Below, piece by piece: positions 6,058 to 6,425 of a DNA stretch of 6,425 nucleotides. The position numbers and the translations under genes are program-made. Each line of letters starts with the position of its first letter. Positions within the stretch are counted from its first letter, which is position 1. The stretch comes from Blautia sp. Lineage in GTDB: Bacteria; Bacillota; Clostridia; Lachnospirales; Lachnospiraceae. Location: positions 1 through 6,425 of the forward strand of contig JAFOJB010000329.1 in the NCBI GenBank assembly GCA_017420455.1, read 5' to 3'. The notes under the pieces were generated by a model. That model saw nothing but the letters and a program-made list of their open reading frames with translations, was not told the DNA's origin and did not search any database.

Positions 6058-6425
6058 ATGAGCAAAGAACTGGCAAAAACCTACGATCCCAGCGGGATCG
6101 AGGAACGTCTCTATCAAAAATGGATGGATAACGGATACTTCCACGCGAAGGTCAATCCCGACAAGAAACCCTTCACCATCGTAATGCCGCCCCCCAATGT
6201 CACCGGTCAGCTGCACATGGGCCATGCCCTGGACGAGACCATGCAGGATATCCTGATCCGGTTCAGGAGAATGCAGGGCTATGAAGCCCTCTGGCAGCCG
6301 GGAACGGACCATGCCGCGATCGCCACGGAAGTGCGGGTTACGAATGAACTGAAATCCAAGGGCATCGACAAGGCGCAGATCGGCCGGGAAAAATTCCTGG
6401 AGTACTGCTGGCAGTGGAAAGAAGA
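6058..6425 (+). CDS. valS: Valyl-tRNA synthetase, 3'-partial
   Basis: The first 122 residues of ValRS, the class I aminoacyl-tRNA synthetase that charges tRNA-Val with valine in the cytoplasm; the full protein is normally near 880 residues, so most lies past the window end. The N-terminus [20 protein letters not shown] is typical. The signature [18 protein letters not shown] (45-61 region) contains the class I HIGH-type motif as HMGH (53-56), followed by [14 protein letters not shown] (78-91). The PPPNVTG sequence separates ValRS from IleRS and LeuRS. The start is set by GGAGG (6047-6051), 6 bases before the ATG. It has its own promoter 73 bases downstream of the deoC stop, so it is probably an independent unit with possible read-through from deoC. 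Confidence 0.97.
   Translation, partial: MSKELAKTYDPSGIEERLYQKWMDNGYFHAKVNPDKKPFTIVMPPPNVTGQLHMGHALDETMQDILIRFRRMQGYEALWQPGTDHAAIATEVRVTNELKSKGIDKAQIGREKFLEYCWQWKE

Overview
The window is a stretch of ordinary core chromosome from a low-redundancy, moderately G+C-rich Gram-positive anaerobe, most likely class Clostridia and plausibly Lachnospiraceae. The basis is the AddAB-type (not RecBCD-type) recombination enzyme, a Cys-type (tetrameric) cytidine deaminase, strong AGGAGG-like ribosome binding sites, a clostridial-looking ValRS N-terminus ([10 protein letters not shown]) and overall codon usage. The family-level placement is an inference.

Layout. Bases 1-3082 (+) hold the last ~1,026 residues of AddA, whose N-terminus lies upstream of the window. 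It converges on rsmF (3102-4643, -), an rRNA m5C methyltransferase, with only 19 bases between the stop codons. A 228-base intergenic region (4644-4871) separates rsmF from the divergent gene cdd. It holds a well-formed promoter for rsmF on the minus strand and an imperfect ~30-base tandem repeat in front of cdd. cdd (4872-5288, +) and deoC (5340-5984, +) follow 51 bases apart, and I see no promoter or terminator between them, so they are probably one transcript. A 73-base gap holding a sigma-A-type promoter then leads into valS (6058 to the window end, +), of which only the first 122 residues are present.

How the genes fit together. cdd and deoC are steps of (deoxy)nucleoside salvage: Cdd deaminates cytidine and deoxycytidine, and DeoC cleaves deoxyribose 5-phosphate to acetaldehyde and glyceraldehyde 3-phosphate. 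The phosphorylase and phosphopentomutase that would connect them are not in the window. AddA (double-strand break processing), RsmF (ribosome modification) and ValRS (tRNA charging) are housekeeping genes with no evident functional link to each other or to the salvage pair.

I found no mobile element, CRISPR array, tRNA, rRNA or undescribed multi-gene system. The sites worth a second look are all small and non-coding: the tandem repeat before cdd, a dyad over the valS promoter, the lack of a T-box leader at valS, and a strong inverted repeat at the 3' end of cdd.
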